Shown here: positions 25,393 to 34,001 of the stretch, piece after piece
Numbering within the stretch: position 1 is the first letter of the stretch
Layout of the letters: every line of letters starts with the position of its first letter
Assembly: GCA_949948835.1 (NCBI GenBank)
Contig: CATLHF010000015.1
Location: forward strand, 1-35,066
DNA: 35,066 nucleotides
Source of the DNA: an uncultured Clostridia bacterium
GTDB taxonomy: Bacteria > Bacillota > Clostridia > TANB77 > CAG-508
Reading direction: 5' to 3'
Notes under the pieces: model-generated
Databases searched by the model: none
What the model saw: only the letters and a program-made list of their open reading frames with translations
What the model was told of the DNA's origin: nothing
Position numbers and translations under genes: made by a program

Positions 25393-28300
25393 TTAAAATT
25401 CCGTTATATTATGTGCTACATATTTTAATATTTGTACTGCATCACTAGCATTAACTGTTCCATCTTTATCTTTTGTTGTGTTTGCTGCTAAAAGTTGCTT
25501 TGGTGTTAATTCTATATTATGTGCTACATATTTAAGTATCATTACTGCATCTTGAGCCTCTATTTTTCCATTTCCATCTACATCGCCTAATAAATAGTCG
25601 ACTACAGGCTTTTGGGTTGGCACTGTTACTTTACAACTAGCACTTTTACTACCAACTGTTGCTGTAATTATTGCTGTTCCACTTCCTATGGCTGTTATTT
25701 TTCCATTTACTATAGTTGCTACTTGTTGGTTACTTGTTTTCCAAGTTACAGCTTTATTTTCAGTTGTGTTAGTTGGATTATAACTTACTGTTAATGTTTC
25801 TGTTTTTCCCTTTTCTAGTGTTACTACTGTTTTGCTTAATGATATTCCTGTTAATGGAATTATTGGTTGTGATACTGTTACTGTACATATAGCACTTTTA
25901 CCATTAACCGTTGCTGTTATTCTTGCTGTTCCTTCTCCTACTGCTGTTATTTTTCCATTTACTACAGTTGCTACTTGTTGGTTACTTGTTTTCCAAGTTA
26001 CAGCTTTATTTTCAGTTGTGTTACTTGGATTATAACTTACTGTTAATGTTTCTGTTTTTCCTTTTTCTAGTTTTAGTACTGTTTTATTTAATGATATTCC
26101 TACTAGTGGAATTGCTTGTTGTGGTACTGTTACCATGCAAGTTGTACTTTTCTTTCCAACTGTTGCTCTAATTGTTGCTGTACCCGTTCCTACTGCTGTA
26201 ACTTTTCCGTTTGTTACTGTTGCAACTTTTGTATTATCTGAATACCATCTTACATTTGGGCTATCTGTCGTATCTAAAGGAGAATACGTAGCTGTTAAAG
26301 TTTCACTGTTTCCTACTTTTGCAAGAATAAGTGTTGTTTTGTTTAATGTAACATTTGTTACTGGATTATATTTTCCTGGTATAAATGATGTACTTCCATT
26401 AGCTATATCACTTATAAAAGCATTATCTGTTCCATTTACAACACCATCACAGTTTATATCTGCAACTGCTATTTGGTCTTCTGTAAGATTACTATTTCCC
26501 CAGTCTGATGCCATAGCTGCATCATTTGAATTTATTGCTCCATTTCCATCTAAATCCCCTGGATATACTTTACTTCCGTCTGGTAAAGTTCTTAATAAAC
26601 ATACATATATCCAACATTTACCCGTTCCAAAAGAATTTTTAGCTGTTATATATACAAATCCACCATTTTTAGCTGTTACTATTCCATTACTGTCTACTGT
26701 CGCAATTTTAGGATTGCTTGATGTCCAAGTTGCATTTGCTAAGCTTCCATTGCTTAATTTAGCGTTTAGTTTTAATGTTTCTCCTACTTTATTAAGTTGT
26801 GCTTCTTTTTTATCTAGTGATAATGATATTCCTTTTGAACTTGTAACTATCTGTATACTATCTTTTAGTCCTGAAAATTCCTCACTTACTTCTATTGTAA
26901 TTGGATTAGTAGTAACATCTTTTATAGTTATTATTCCATTTTGTGTTACTTCTACTTTTGATTTGTCTGATGAACTCCATGTCATTTTAATATATTCATT
27001 TGTTCCCGTAGTTCCTATTTTTGCATTTAATTTTGTAGTTTGTCCTAATTGTGCTAGATATGTTTTATTATCAATTTTTTCTAATTTTTCTGGAGTCTCA
27101 ATATTTAGGCTAGATATTCTTTTTTCTGTTTTACTTGTATCTGCATATTCAAATCTAGTTCTATATTTGTATTCTACTAATTTATTAGTATTTTCATCAA
27201 GTACATTTTTTACTGTTATTTCATAAACTTCACCTGCTGCTGGTGATATTGAACTATCATAGAAAACCACTTTGTTATTTATTGAAGATATGGATTTTGT
27301 GTATGTTGTGAAAAATCTTGTACTACTATTTTCTTCTCCATCCCATCTCCATGTTTTTCCATTATTTACACATCTTACTTCTACTGTAGAATTTTCTTGA
27401 ACTTTATATCTTTTAACAAATTGTGTACTCCATTTAAATTTGTTATCTATTAGGGATTCCATAAATGTTATACCATCTGCTGGCCATGTTTGTGCGATTA
27501 CATCTGATGCTTTATATCCTGTAAATTCATTTGCAAAAGTCAGATTACTTATTCCATATCCAAAGTCTGTAAATTCAGTATCTAGCATTTTTGTTCTATG
27601 ACTGAAATTTTGTGGTCTTTCTGATCCATCATCTAAAAACATATTTATATGATACATCATCATTTCTTCTGACATCTTAGTTTGTGAATATCCTAGATTT
27701 TCTGCATAACCTTTACCCCATCCTACTGCGATTTTATAATATTCATCACTTACTCCTGCTGGTTTAGGTGGTATGTGTGCAATATCTAATCCTAACTCAG
27801 TTTTTCTATAACTAATAAGTGTCGCTATGTGTTGCGATACTTTAAATGCATCTTCATTTAATTTGAGCATTGAAAGTCCTTCTCCTGCTCTCACCATATT
27901 AAGATAATCTACTATTCCTTGCTTTTTAGAATCTTTTAGTTCTCCTGCAACTAGAGCGGATGGATTTGTTGTTTGTGGTTCTACCTTAAATAATCCTTCT
28001 TCTTTGTACAATTTCTCTATTGCACTTTTATATAATTTTCTTCCATTTTCTAATTTTTCTCTTTCTTCATTTGTGTATGGTACTTCGTTTGTTAGATTCA
28101 AAGCATCTTTTGCTATCATTCCTGTTGTTATCATTTTTGTGTTCATATTATAATCAAAAATAGCTATGTTTTTATCTCCAAAATCACTTATTGCATATGA
28201 TTCCAAAGATGCAATTACAAGTGGATTTAGTATATAATATATACTGTTTGTAAATCCTACTTTTTCTTTTAGTTTTATTCCTTTATATTCTTTCGATTTT

Positions 28301-28980
28301 CCTGTTTTCTCTAACATCGCTTTTATGCTTGTATCGTATTCTTTTAGCTGTTGATTTATATAAAAACAATCATCATTAAAATCAGCCTTATAATTTATTC
28401 CTTTTACTGCTCTTATTGCGTTAAACATTGTTACTGCATGTTTTGATAAACTATATAAATATGTATTCTCGTCAGATTTGTAGTTATTTTCATATCTAGC
28501 TGAAATTCCATTAAATCCTACTTCATTCCATTTTTCTCTATTATAATATATCCCCGCAATTATTTTTCCATTTGAGTTATATAGGCATCCATGAAGAACA
28601 CCATTTTCTCTGTAATTATAATCGTCTCCATAGCTATATGTTCTAGTCTTGTATGTTGGATCCACTGAGCCAAAAGATATTATTCCTTCATCTTGGTCAG
28701 TTTCTATATATAAATAATTACTATAATTGCTATCAGTATAAAAAGTATATGCATAGCCTCCAAATGCTGATTTTGTTTTGATTTTTGGCTCTCCTAGCAC
28801 TTTTATAATATCGTCTATAGTTGTACTTTTCGTTACATTTATTGCATATTTGCCTATTCCTACTGATATTAATAAATTAGCATCTGTTATAGCTTCTACT
28901 ATGTTTATTGGAAATAAGTTTATTAATAAAACAGTTAGTATAAAAATATTTATAAATCTATTTATCACCTTATTCTTCAT
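25393..28980 (-). CDS. Secreted CAP/SCP protein with Big2 repeats and two dockerin-like modules
   Basis: I prefer ATG 28980 (MKNKVINRFINIFIL), with GGGAG upstream, over 29046. Domains (residue numbers approximate): signal peptide 1-30; CAP-associated N-terminal domain (TIDDIIKVLGEPKIKTKSAF ... YAYTFYTDSNYSNYLYIE) 35-140; CAP/SCP domain 350-510 (LNMVRAGEGLSMLKLNEDAF, GWGKGYAENLGYSQT, SHRTKMLDTEFTDFGYGISN); two Big2 domains; a divergent internal dockerin near 805-865 (PGDLDGNGAINSNDAAMASD); three more Big2 domains; and the standard C-terminal dockerin (25393-25590). Bacterial CAP domains are secreted and of varied, mostly unproven function. This is the first gene after the cluster promoter. The internal dockerin has different recognition residues, so it may bind another cohesin. 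Confidence 0.87.
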   Translation of the reverse strand: MKNKVINRFINIFILTVLLINLFPINIVEAITDANLLISVGIGKYAINVTKSTTIDDIIKVLGEPKIKTKSAFGGYAYTFYTDSNYSNYLYIETDQDEGIISFGSVDPTYKTRTYSYGDDYNYRENGVLHGCLYNSNGKIIAGIYYNREKWNEVGFNGISARYENNYKSDENTYLYSLSKHAVTMFNAIRAVKGINYKADFNDDCFYINQQLKEYDTSIKAMLEKTGKSKEYKGIKLKEKVGFTNSIYYILNPLVIASLESYAISDFGDKNIAIFDYNMNTKMITTGMIAKDALNLTNEVPYTNEEREKLENGRKLYKSAIEKLYKEEGLFKVEPQTTNPSALVAGELKDSKKQGIVDYLNMVRAGEGLSMLKLNEDAFKVSQHIATLISYRKTELGLDIAHIPPKPAGVSDEYYKIAVGWGKGYAENLGYSQTKMSEEMMMYHINMFLDDGSERPQNFSHRTKMLDTEFTDFGYGISNLTFANEFTGYKASDVIAQTWPADGITFMESLIDNKFKWSTQFVKRYKVQENSTVEVRCVNNGKTWRWDGEENSSTRFFTTYTKSISSINNKVVFYDSSISPAAGEVYEITVKNVLDENTNKLVEYKYRTRFEYADTSKTEKRISSLNIETPEKLEKIDNKTYLAQLGQTTKLNAKIGTTGTNEYIKMTWSSSDKSKVEVTQNGIITIKDVTTNPITIEVSEEFSGLKDSIQIVTSSKGISLSLDKKEAQLNKVGETLKLNAKLSNGSLANATWTSSNPKIATVDSNGIVTAKNGGFVYITAKNSFGTGKCWIYVCLLRTLPDGSKVYPGDLDGNGAINSNDAAMASDWGNSNLTEDQIAVADINCDGVVNGTDNAFISDIANGSTSFIPGKYNPVTNVTLNKTTLILAKVGNSETLTATYSPLDTTDSPNVRWYSDNTKVATVTNGKVTAVGTGTATIRATVGKKSTTCMVTVPQQAIPLVGISLNKTVLKLEKGKTETLTVSYNPSNTTENKAVTWKTSNQQVATVVNGKITAVGEGTARITATVNGKSAICTVTVSQPIIPLTGISLSKTVVTLEKGKTETLTVSYNPTNTTENKAVTWKTSNQQVATIVNGKITAIGSGTAIITATVGSKSASCKVTVPTQKPVVDYLLGDVDGNGKIEAQDAVMILKYVAHNIELTPKQLLAANTTKDKDGTVNASDAVQILKYVAHNITEF

Positions 28981-29017
28981 TTTTATTCTCCCTTTATTAT
29001 TCATTTTTTCTGTAAAA

Positions 29018-29046
29018 ATTATATCATAGTGATTTTTATAATACAA
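29018..29046 (-). promoter_or_regulatory. Promoter of the surface-protein cluster
   Basis: TTGTAT (29046-29041), 17 bases and an extended -10, TGATATAAT (hexamer 29023-29018), lie between the nadD stop and the CAP gene start. Spacer end and -10 match the cohesin-gene promoter. Confidence 0.75.
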
Positions 29047-29048
29047 TG

Positions 29049-29648
29049 TTATAGATATAATTTGTTTTCTTTTATATATTCATATACCTCTTTTGGTATC
29101 ATTTGCATGTTCTCTGTTTCATTTTGGATTTGTCTTCGAACCTCTGTGGAGCTAATCTGTTCATATGGGTTGTCCACTAGTAGATTAAAATGTGTTTTAA
29201 AACGTGTGAGAATTGGATTTAAGGCAATTTCGTCCTTTGCAGTATGTCTTCCTCGTTCTATTACGATATATTGGTAATTTTGAGCTAATATTTCGAAGTC
29301 TGGTAGATGAATTAATTTCGTTAGGTTATCTGCTCCAATAATGAAATAATTTTCGGTATTCTGGTATTGTTTCTGTATTACTTCAAATGCTTGTAACATC
29401 GTTAATGATTGGTTGAGGTTTAATTCTATGTCCGATACTTCTAGGTTTTCTTGATTTCTAGTCGCTATTTTTAGCATTTCATAACGATGCTTCTCGTCTA
29501 TTAGATCTTGTTTTTGATATTTATTTCCCATGGGAACAAATATTAATTTTTCTAGATTAAATTTTTCTACTACTAAATTTGCAAGGTTTAGATGTGCGTT
29601 GGTTACTGGGTTAAAACATCCTCCAAAAAATCCATATCTTTTTTTCAT
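29049..29648 (-). CDS. nadD: Nicotinate-nucleotide adenylyltransferase
   Basis: NadD adenylates nicotinate mononucleotide in NAD synthesis. The nucleotidyltransferase signature is GFFGGCFNPVTNAHLNLANL, with TxAH where most NadD have HxGH. YFIIGADNLTKL and the C-terminal ISSTEVRRQI are typical. Length 199 aa is normal. The start follows AAAAGGAGC. It is the last gene of the glmM-metG-tmk run, set apart from tmk by a repeat element. A fragment matching its interior lies at 15447-15490. Confidence 0.93.
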   Translation of the reverse strand: MKKRYGFFGGCFNPVTNAHLNLANLVVEKFNLEKLIFVPMGNKYQKQDLIDEKHRYEMLKIATRNQENLEVSDIELNLNQSLTMLQAFEVIQKQYQNTENYFIIGADNLTKLIHLPDFEILAQNYQYIVIERGRHTAKDEIALNPILTRFKTHFNLLVDNPYEQISSTEVRRQIQNETENMQMIPKEVYEYIKENKLYL

Positions 29649-29671
29649 TTTTTGCTCCTTTTCAAAATTTA

Positions 29672-29803
29672 AGAACCCCTCTTTATAGCTTTTGGGCGAG
29701 CAATGCTCGCCCCTACCTTTCTCTACAATTTGTAGTTAATTCCGTTGCAGAGTAAAGGCCCCTTTATTTAAGGGGGCTTTCAGCGAAGCTGACTAGGGGT
29801 TCT
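29672..29803. repeat. MITE-like palindromic repeat element between tmk and nadD
   Basis: A segment of about 132 bp is bounded by terminal inverted repeats AGAACCCCT (29672-29680) and AGGGGTTCT (29795-29803). It contains GC-rich hairpins: GGGCGAGC-AAT-GCTCGCCC (29694-29712), GCCCCTT...AAGGGGGC (29758-29777) and CAGC-GAA-GCTG. Its base composition is far richer in GC than the surroundings. No coding potential seen. It resembles short interspersed palindromic elements common in clostridial genomes. Confidence 0.75.
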
Positions 29804-29812
29804 ATTACATGT

Positions 29813-30484
29813 TTATAAATATTTTTTTACCTCTTGGTAGATTTCTTCATGAATATCTTGTACAGTTCTTAATGTATTTTCTTTTACGCATTTTACTTCA
29901 TACCAACCATAATTGTTCACTAATTCACATGCTGTATTGTAGCTATCTACAATATGACTTTTATCTCTTTCATGAATATCTTTTTTAGCTGTATGTGTAA
30001 ATTTATTTTCACGATGTTCAATTAGACTAAGTGCATATTCTGGTGGCATGCTTAAGAAAAAGGTTTTGGTTGGTACAGGTAGTCCATATAAATTAAATTC
30101 AAAATCCCATAACCAATCTAAAAATTTTTTTCTTTCTTCCTTATCTTCAATTTTTCCTGCTTGGTGTACCATATTAGCAGTTGTATAACGGTCAGCTAAA
30201 ATAATACCTCCATCGTTATAGTAGTCTTCATAATAACGTTTAAATGTTGCATAACGGTCTGCTGCATAGAAAGTAGAAGCAATATATGGGCTAACATCTT
30301 TTGCATTTTCTCCAAATTCTCCTGATAGATACATCTTTACTAATGATGATGATGCATTATCATAGTTTGGGAAGTTAACAACACGAAATTCTAAATTTTC
30401 TTCTCTTAATCTTTCTTGCAATTTTCTAAATTGTGTTTCTTTTCCACTTCCATCGGTTCCTTCTATTACAAATAATTTTCCCAT
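29813..30484 (-). CDS. tmk: Thymidylate kinase
   Basis: The enzyme phosphorylates dTMP to dTDP. It shows the P-loop FVIEGTDGSGKETQ, the DR(Y/H) motif in IILADRYTTANMVHQAGK and VVNFPNYDN in the substrate-binding region. At 223 aa it is a little longer than typical, with a modified LID region (HRENKFTHTAKKDIHERDKS). It starts 23 bases after metG in the same operon, behind GGGAGG. I see no sign of decay. Confidence 0.92.
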   Translation of the reverse strand: MGKLFVIEGTDGSGKETQFRKLQERLREENLEFRVVNFPNYDNASSSLVKMYLSGEFGENAKDVSPYIASTFYAADRYATFKRYYEDYYNDGGIILADRYTTANMVHQAGKIEDKEERKKFLDWLWDFEFNLYGLPVPTKTFFLSMPPEYALSLIEHRENKFTHTAKKDIHERDKSHIVDSYNTACELVNNYGWYEVKCVKENTLRTVQDIHEEIYQEVKKYL

Positions 30485-30507
30485 ATTCGTTCCTCCCTTT
30501 TCTATGT

Positions 30508-32076
30508 TTATTGTTTCATTCCGTTTTTAATATAATCGACCTCTTCTTCTACATTTAATCTCATAAATAAAGGTTCTCCTTTTTCAATCACCTTTGTGTC
30601 TTCTGGAATACTATCTAATTCATATATACTTTCCCATGAATTGTTTGCATCTTGTAATCCAATTTGTTTTAAGATACTTTTTGCTGTTTCTTCCATAAAT
30701 GGTAATAGCATAATTCCTATTTTTCTTAAGTTTTCGATTAAATGGTTCATACAAGAAGCAAGTTTTTTTGTTTCTTCTTCTTTTGCTAATGTCCATGGTG
30801 CTGTTTCATCAATATATTTATTTGTTCTTGCAATGATATTCCATAACTCTTGTAAACAAGTTGCAAATTCAAATTTTTCTAAATGTTGTTCTACTAATTT
30901 AATTTGATTTTTTGTATATTCTTCTAACTCTTCATCTACTGAATTTTCATGACCTACATAGGTTGGAACTGTTCCTTCAAAATATTTATTTACCATTGAT
31001 ACTGTACGATTTAATAAATTTCCTAAATCATTACATAAATCGAAATTAAAACGTTCTACAAACCCCTCTGGTGAAAATACACCATCTTGCACTACTGGCA
31101 TTTCACGAAGTAAGAAATATCGTAATGCATCTAATCCATAACGTTCCATTAATAGTTCTGGATAAACCACATTTCCTTTAGATTTACTCATTTTACCATC
31201 CTTCATCATAATCCAGTTATGAACTAAGATTTTCTTTGGAAGTGGTAAATCAAGTGCCATTAAGAAAATTGGCCAATAAATTAGATGGAATCTTGCAATA
31301 TCTTTTCCAACAATTTGTAAATCTGCTGGCCAGTATTTTTTAAATTTTGTATCATCATCAGATAAGTATCCAAGTGCTGTAATATAATTGGTTAAAGCAT
31401 CTAACCATACATATACTACATGACGTGGATCACTTTTCACTTTAATTCCCCAATCGAAGTTTGTACGGCTTACACATAAATCTTCTAGTCCTGGTTTAAT
31501 AAAGTTATTTAGCATTTCTGTTTTACGAAATTCTGGCGTAATAAAATCACTTTCTTCATAAAGTTTAATAAGTCTGTCTGCATATTTTTTCATGTTAAAG
31601 AAATAGGCCTCTTCTTTCATTAAAGTAACTTCTCTACCACAGTCTGGACATTTACCGTCTACTAATTGTGTTTTTGTAAAATATGTCTCACATGGTACAC
31701 AGTACATTCCTTCGTAAGTTCCTTTATAGATATCTCCATTTGCCAAAAACTTTTCAAAAATTTCTTGTACTACTTTTTCATGTCTTGCTTCTGTTGTACG
31801 AATAAAATCATCATAATGAATATCCATTTTTGCCCATAATTCTTTTGCCATATCTGCCATATGGTCAACATGTTCTTGTGGTGTCATGTTATTTTTCTCT
31901 GCTACTGTTTGAATTTTTTGACCATGCTCGTCTGTACCAGTAAGAAGGTATGTATCATACCCTCTTAAACTCTTATATCTTTTAACTGTATCTGCTACTA
32001 CTGTTGTATAAGCAGTACCTATATGAAATTTTCCGCTTGGATAATAAATCGGTGTGGTAATATAATATTTTTCCAA
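30508..32076 (-). CDS. metG: Methionyl-tRNA synthetase
   Basis: A class I synthetase charging tRNA-Met. The HIGH-type motif is in YYPSGKFHIGTAYTTVVADT and the KMSKS loop is DGKMSKSKGNVVYPELL. A zinc-binding knuckle is present (MYCVPCETYFTKTQL ... KCPDCG). At 522 aa it lacks the C-terminal EMAP-type tRNA-binding domain of the long bacterial form; that domain may be encoded elsewhere or absent. It lies in the glmM operon with short gaps on both sides. Confidence 0.96.
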   Translation of the reverse strand: MEKYYITTPIYYPSGKFHIGTAYTTVVADTVKRYKSLRGYDTYLLTGTDEHGQKIQTVAEKNNMTPQEHVDHMADMAKELWAKMDIHYDDFIRTTEARHEKVVQEIFEKFLANGDIYKGTYEGMYCVPCETYFTKTQLVDGKCPDCGREVTLMKEEAYFFNMKKYADRLIKLYEESDFITPEFRKTEMLNNFIKPGLEDLCVSRTNFDWGIKVKSDPRHVVYVWLDALTNYITALGYLSDDDTKFKKYWPADLQIVGKDIARFHLIYWPIFLMALDLPLPKKILVHNWIMMKDGKMSKSKGNVVYPELLMERYGLDALRYFLLREMPVVQDGVFSPEGFVERFNFDLCNDLGNLLNRTVSMVNKYFEGTVPTYVGHENSVDEELEEYTKNQIKLVEQHLEKFEFATCLQELWNIIARTNKYIDETAPWTLAKEEETKKLASCMNHLIENLRKIGIMLLPFMEETAKSILKQIGLQDANNSWESIYELDSIPEDTKVIEKGEPLFMRLNVEEEVDYIKNGMKQ

Positions 32077-32097
32077 AAAAGTTCGCTTCCTTTCATA

Positions 32098-32436
32098 TTA
32101 TACGTTTTTCCAAAACCATTCTAGGCTATTATCAATACTTTTTTTCTTTTTTGCTTTTGCTTCAATATCATCAATCCATAAATATGATGCATATGAAATA
32201 AATATCATAAGGAAGTCTACTAATAAGCAACTAGAAATTTGTGGTATCATGCTTTCATATTGTGCTGGTAATATTAAGAATTGAATTCCATGCATTACAA
32301 GTAATATTAGAAATACAATAAGTGCAAGCATTGGCACATACGCATTTTTCGCTTCCTTTCCAATATAAATTAAGCAAATCATAATAAATAATGATAATAA
32401 TAAAACCCATGGGTTTGCGACATTTACTAAAAACAT
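32098..32436 (-). CDS. Small membrane protein (112 aa)
   Basis: I recognise no family. There are three hydrophobic segments (about 10-26, 34-58 and 70-86) and a basic, cytoplasmic-looking tail (DDIEAKAKKKKSIDNSLEWF). It starts 18 bases after glmM and ends 21 bases before metG, in an operon with both, and has a good GGAGG site. The conserved operon position suggests a housekeeping or envelope role, but nothing in the sequence specifies it. Confidence 0.8.
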   Translation of the reverse strand: MFLVNVANPWVLLLSLFIMICLIYIGKEAKNAYVPMLALIVFLILLVMHGIQFLILPAQYESMIPQISSCLLVDFLMIFISYASYLWIDDIEAKAKKKKSIDNSLEWFWKNV

Positions 32437-32454
32437 CTTTTGTTCCTCCTTTTT

Positions 32455-33819
32455 TTACTTTAGTTTTTCTTCAATTAGACTCGCTAATTCTTCTGCTTTT
32501 GTTTTAATATATTCTTTATCTTCCCCTTCAATCATAACCCTTACTAAAGGTTCTGTTCCTGAAGGTCTTATTAAAACCCTACCATTGCCAGAAAACTCAT
32601 TTTCTAGCTCTTCTATTTTTTGTTTGATTGTCTCATCTTTTTCGTAGTCATATTTTTTATCAGATGCTACTTTTACATTCACTAGTACTTGTGGATATAT
32701 GTTAATTATACTACAAAGTTTAGATACTGAAACATTTTTTTCTAATAAAATTTGTACCATCATAAGGGATGTTAAAATACCGTCTCCTGTTGGATTGTAA
32801 TCTAAGAAAATAACATGTCCAGATTGCTCTCCACCTAAGTTGTATCCGTTTTTTAGCATTTCTTCTAATACGTAACGGTCTCCTACTTTTGTTTGTTTAC
32901 AAGTTAAGTTGTTTGTCTCACAATATTTTTTTAATCCTAAATTGCTCATAACCGTTGCAACTACAGTATCATTTTTTAAAGTACCTTTTTCTTTCATATA
33001 TTTTGAACAAACCGCAAGCACTTTATCTCCATCAATTTCATTTCCTTGTTCATCAATCAATAAACAACGGTCTCCATCGCCATCATAAGCAATTCCTAAG
33101 TTCATGTTGTGGTCTTTTACGTATTGTTTTACCATCTCTAAATGAGTAGAACCACATTTTTCATTAATATTAATACCATCTGGAGTGTTATTTAATATAG
33201 TGTAATTAATTCCTAACCCAGAAAATACCTTTTCTGCCACTTGGTAAGTTGCACCATTAGCTATATCAATAACAACTCTAAAGTTTCCTTTATCAAATTT
33301 ATCAAAAGTAGCTTTAAATGTTTCCATAAAGAAATTTGCATATTCATCAATTAAATCGTAACGAATTTCAGAAACACCAATTTTGTCATGTGGCGCATTT
33401 AGCTCATTAATTTTATCTGAATCCATAATTTCTTCAATTTCTTCTTCAATTGAATCATCAATCTTCATACCTTTATTGCTAAAATATTTTACTCCATTAA
33501 ACTCAAATGTATTATGTGATGCAGAAATCACAACACTTGCATCTGCATTTAATTTTCTTGTTAAATATGCTACTGCTGGTGTTGGAATAACACCTAATAA
33601 TTTTACATTTGCACCATAGCTTAAGAACCCTGCTGTCATTGCACTTTCAATTAATGTTCCAGAAATACGAGTATCTCTTCCAATTAAAATCGTTGGTGCA
33701 TGGTCTGTATGTTTTGATAATACATATGCTCCCGCTTTTGCCACTTTATATACTAAGTCTGGTGTAAGTTCTGTATTGGCAATTCTTCTAATACCATCTG
33801 TCCCAAAATATTTTCTCAT
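32455..33819 (-). CDS. glmM: Phosphoglucosamine mutase
   Basis: GlmM converts glucosamine-6-phosphate to glucosamine-1-phosphate for peptidoglycan precursors. It starts MRKYFGTDGIRRIANTELTP. The catalytic serine loop is VVISASHNTFEFNGVKYF, the metal-binding loop GIAYDGDGDRCLLID, the sugar-binding loop NLGGEQSGHVIF and the phosphate loop RVLIRPSGTEPLVRVM. Length 454 aa is normal. It follows AAAGGAACG and heads the operon, with a clear promoter upstream. No glmS-type ribozyme is present in the 75-base leader. Confidence 0.97.
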   Translation of the reverse strand: MRKYFGTDGIRRIANTELTPDLVYKVAKAGAYVLSKHTDHAPTILIGRDTRISGTLIESAMTAGFLSYGANVKLLGVIPTPAVAYLTRKLNADASVVISASHNTFEFNGVKYFSNKGMKIDDSIEEEIEEIMDSDKINELNAPHDKIGVSEIRYDLIDEYANFFMETFKATFDKFDKGNFRVVIDIANGATYQVAEKVFSGLGINYTILNNTPDGININEKCGSTHLEMVKQYVKDHNMNLGIAYDGDGDRCLLIDEQGNEIDGDKVLAVCSKYMKEKGTLKNDTVVATVMSNLGLKKYCETNNLTCKQTKVGDRYVLEEMLKNGYNLGGEQSGHVIFLDYNPTGDGILTSLMMVQILLEKNVSVSKLCSIINIYPQVLVNVKVASDKKYDYEKDETIKQKIEELENEFSGNGRVLIRPSGTEPLVRVMIEGEDKEYIKTKAEELASLIEEKLK

Positions 33820-33896
33820 ATATGTTCGTTCCTTTCTTATAAAGCCCTATATGTAACCTTTTAGGCTCATTTATCTATTTTTCTAACGATAGGTCT

Positions 33897-33925
33897 ATTA
33901 TATCGATAATTAACTTACTTTGCAA
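33897..33925 (-). promoter_or_regulatory. glmM operon promoter
   Basis: TTGCAA (33925-33920), a 17-base spacer and TATAAT (33902-33897) lie 78 bases upstream of glmM and just downstream of the LCP gene terminator. Confidence 0.8.
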
Positions 33926-33939
33926 TATTTTTAATAAAA

Positions 33940-33971
33940 AATAAGCTAAAACTTTTACATTTTAGCTTATT
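33940..33971 (-). terminator. Terminator of the LCP gene
   Basis: An 11-bp stem (AATAAGCTAAA / TTTAGCTTATT) with a 10-base loop is followed by TTTTTTATT on the minus strand, 30 bases after the stop. Confidence 0.88.
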
Positions 33972-34001
33972 ATAATCACTCTATTTTTTCTATCAGAAAA
34001 T

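Noticed and set aside
25832..27226. Long plus-strand frame of 363 codons at 26135-27226 and others opposite the Big2 repeats
   Set aside because: They arise from the codon bias of the repeat-rich CAP gene on the other strand and show no domain or translation signal.
33820..33896. glmS ribozyme, T-box or riboswitch in leaders of glmM, metG and cysE
   Set aside because: The leaders are short and show no conserved T-box or riboswitch core that I can recognise.
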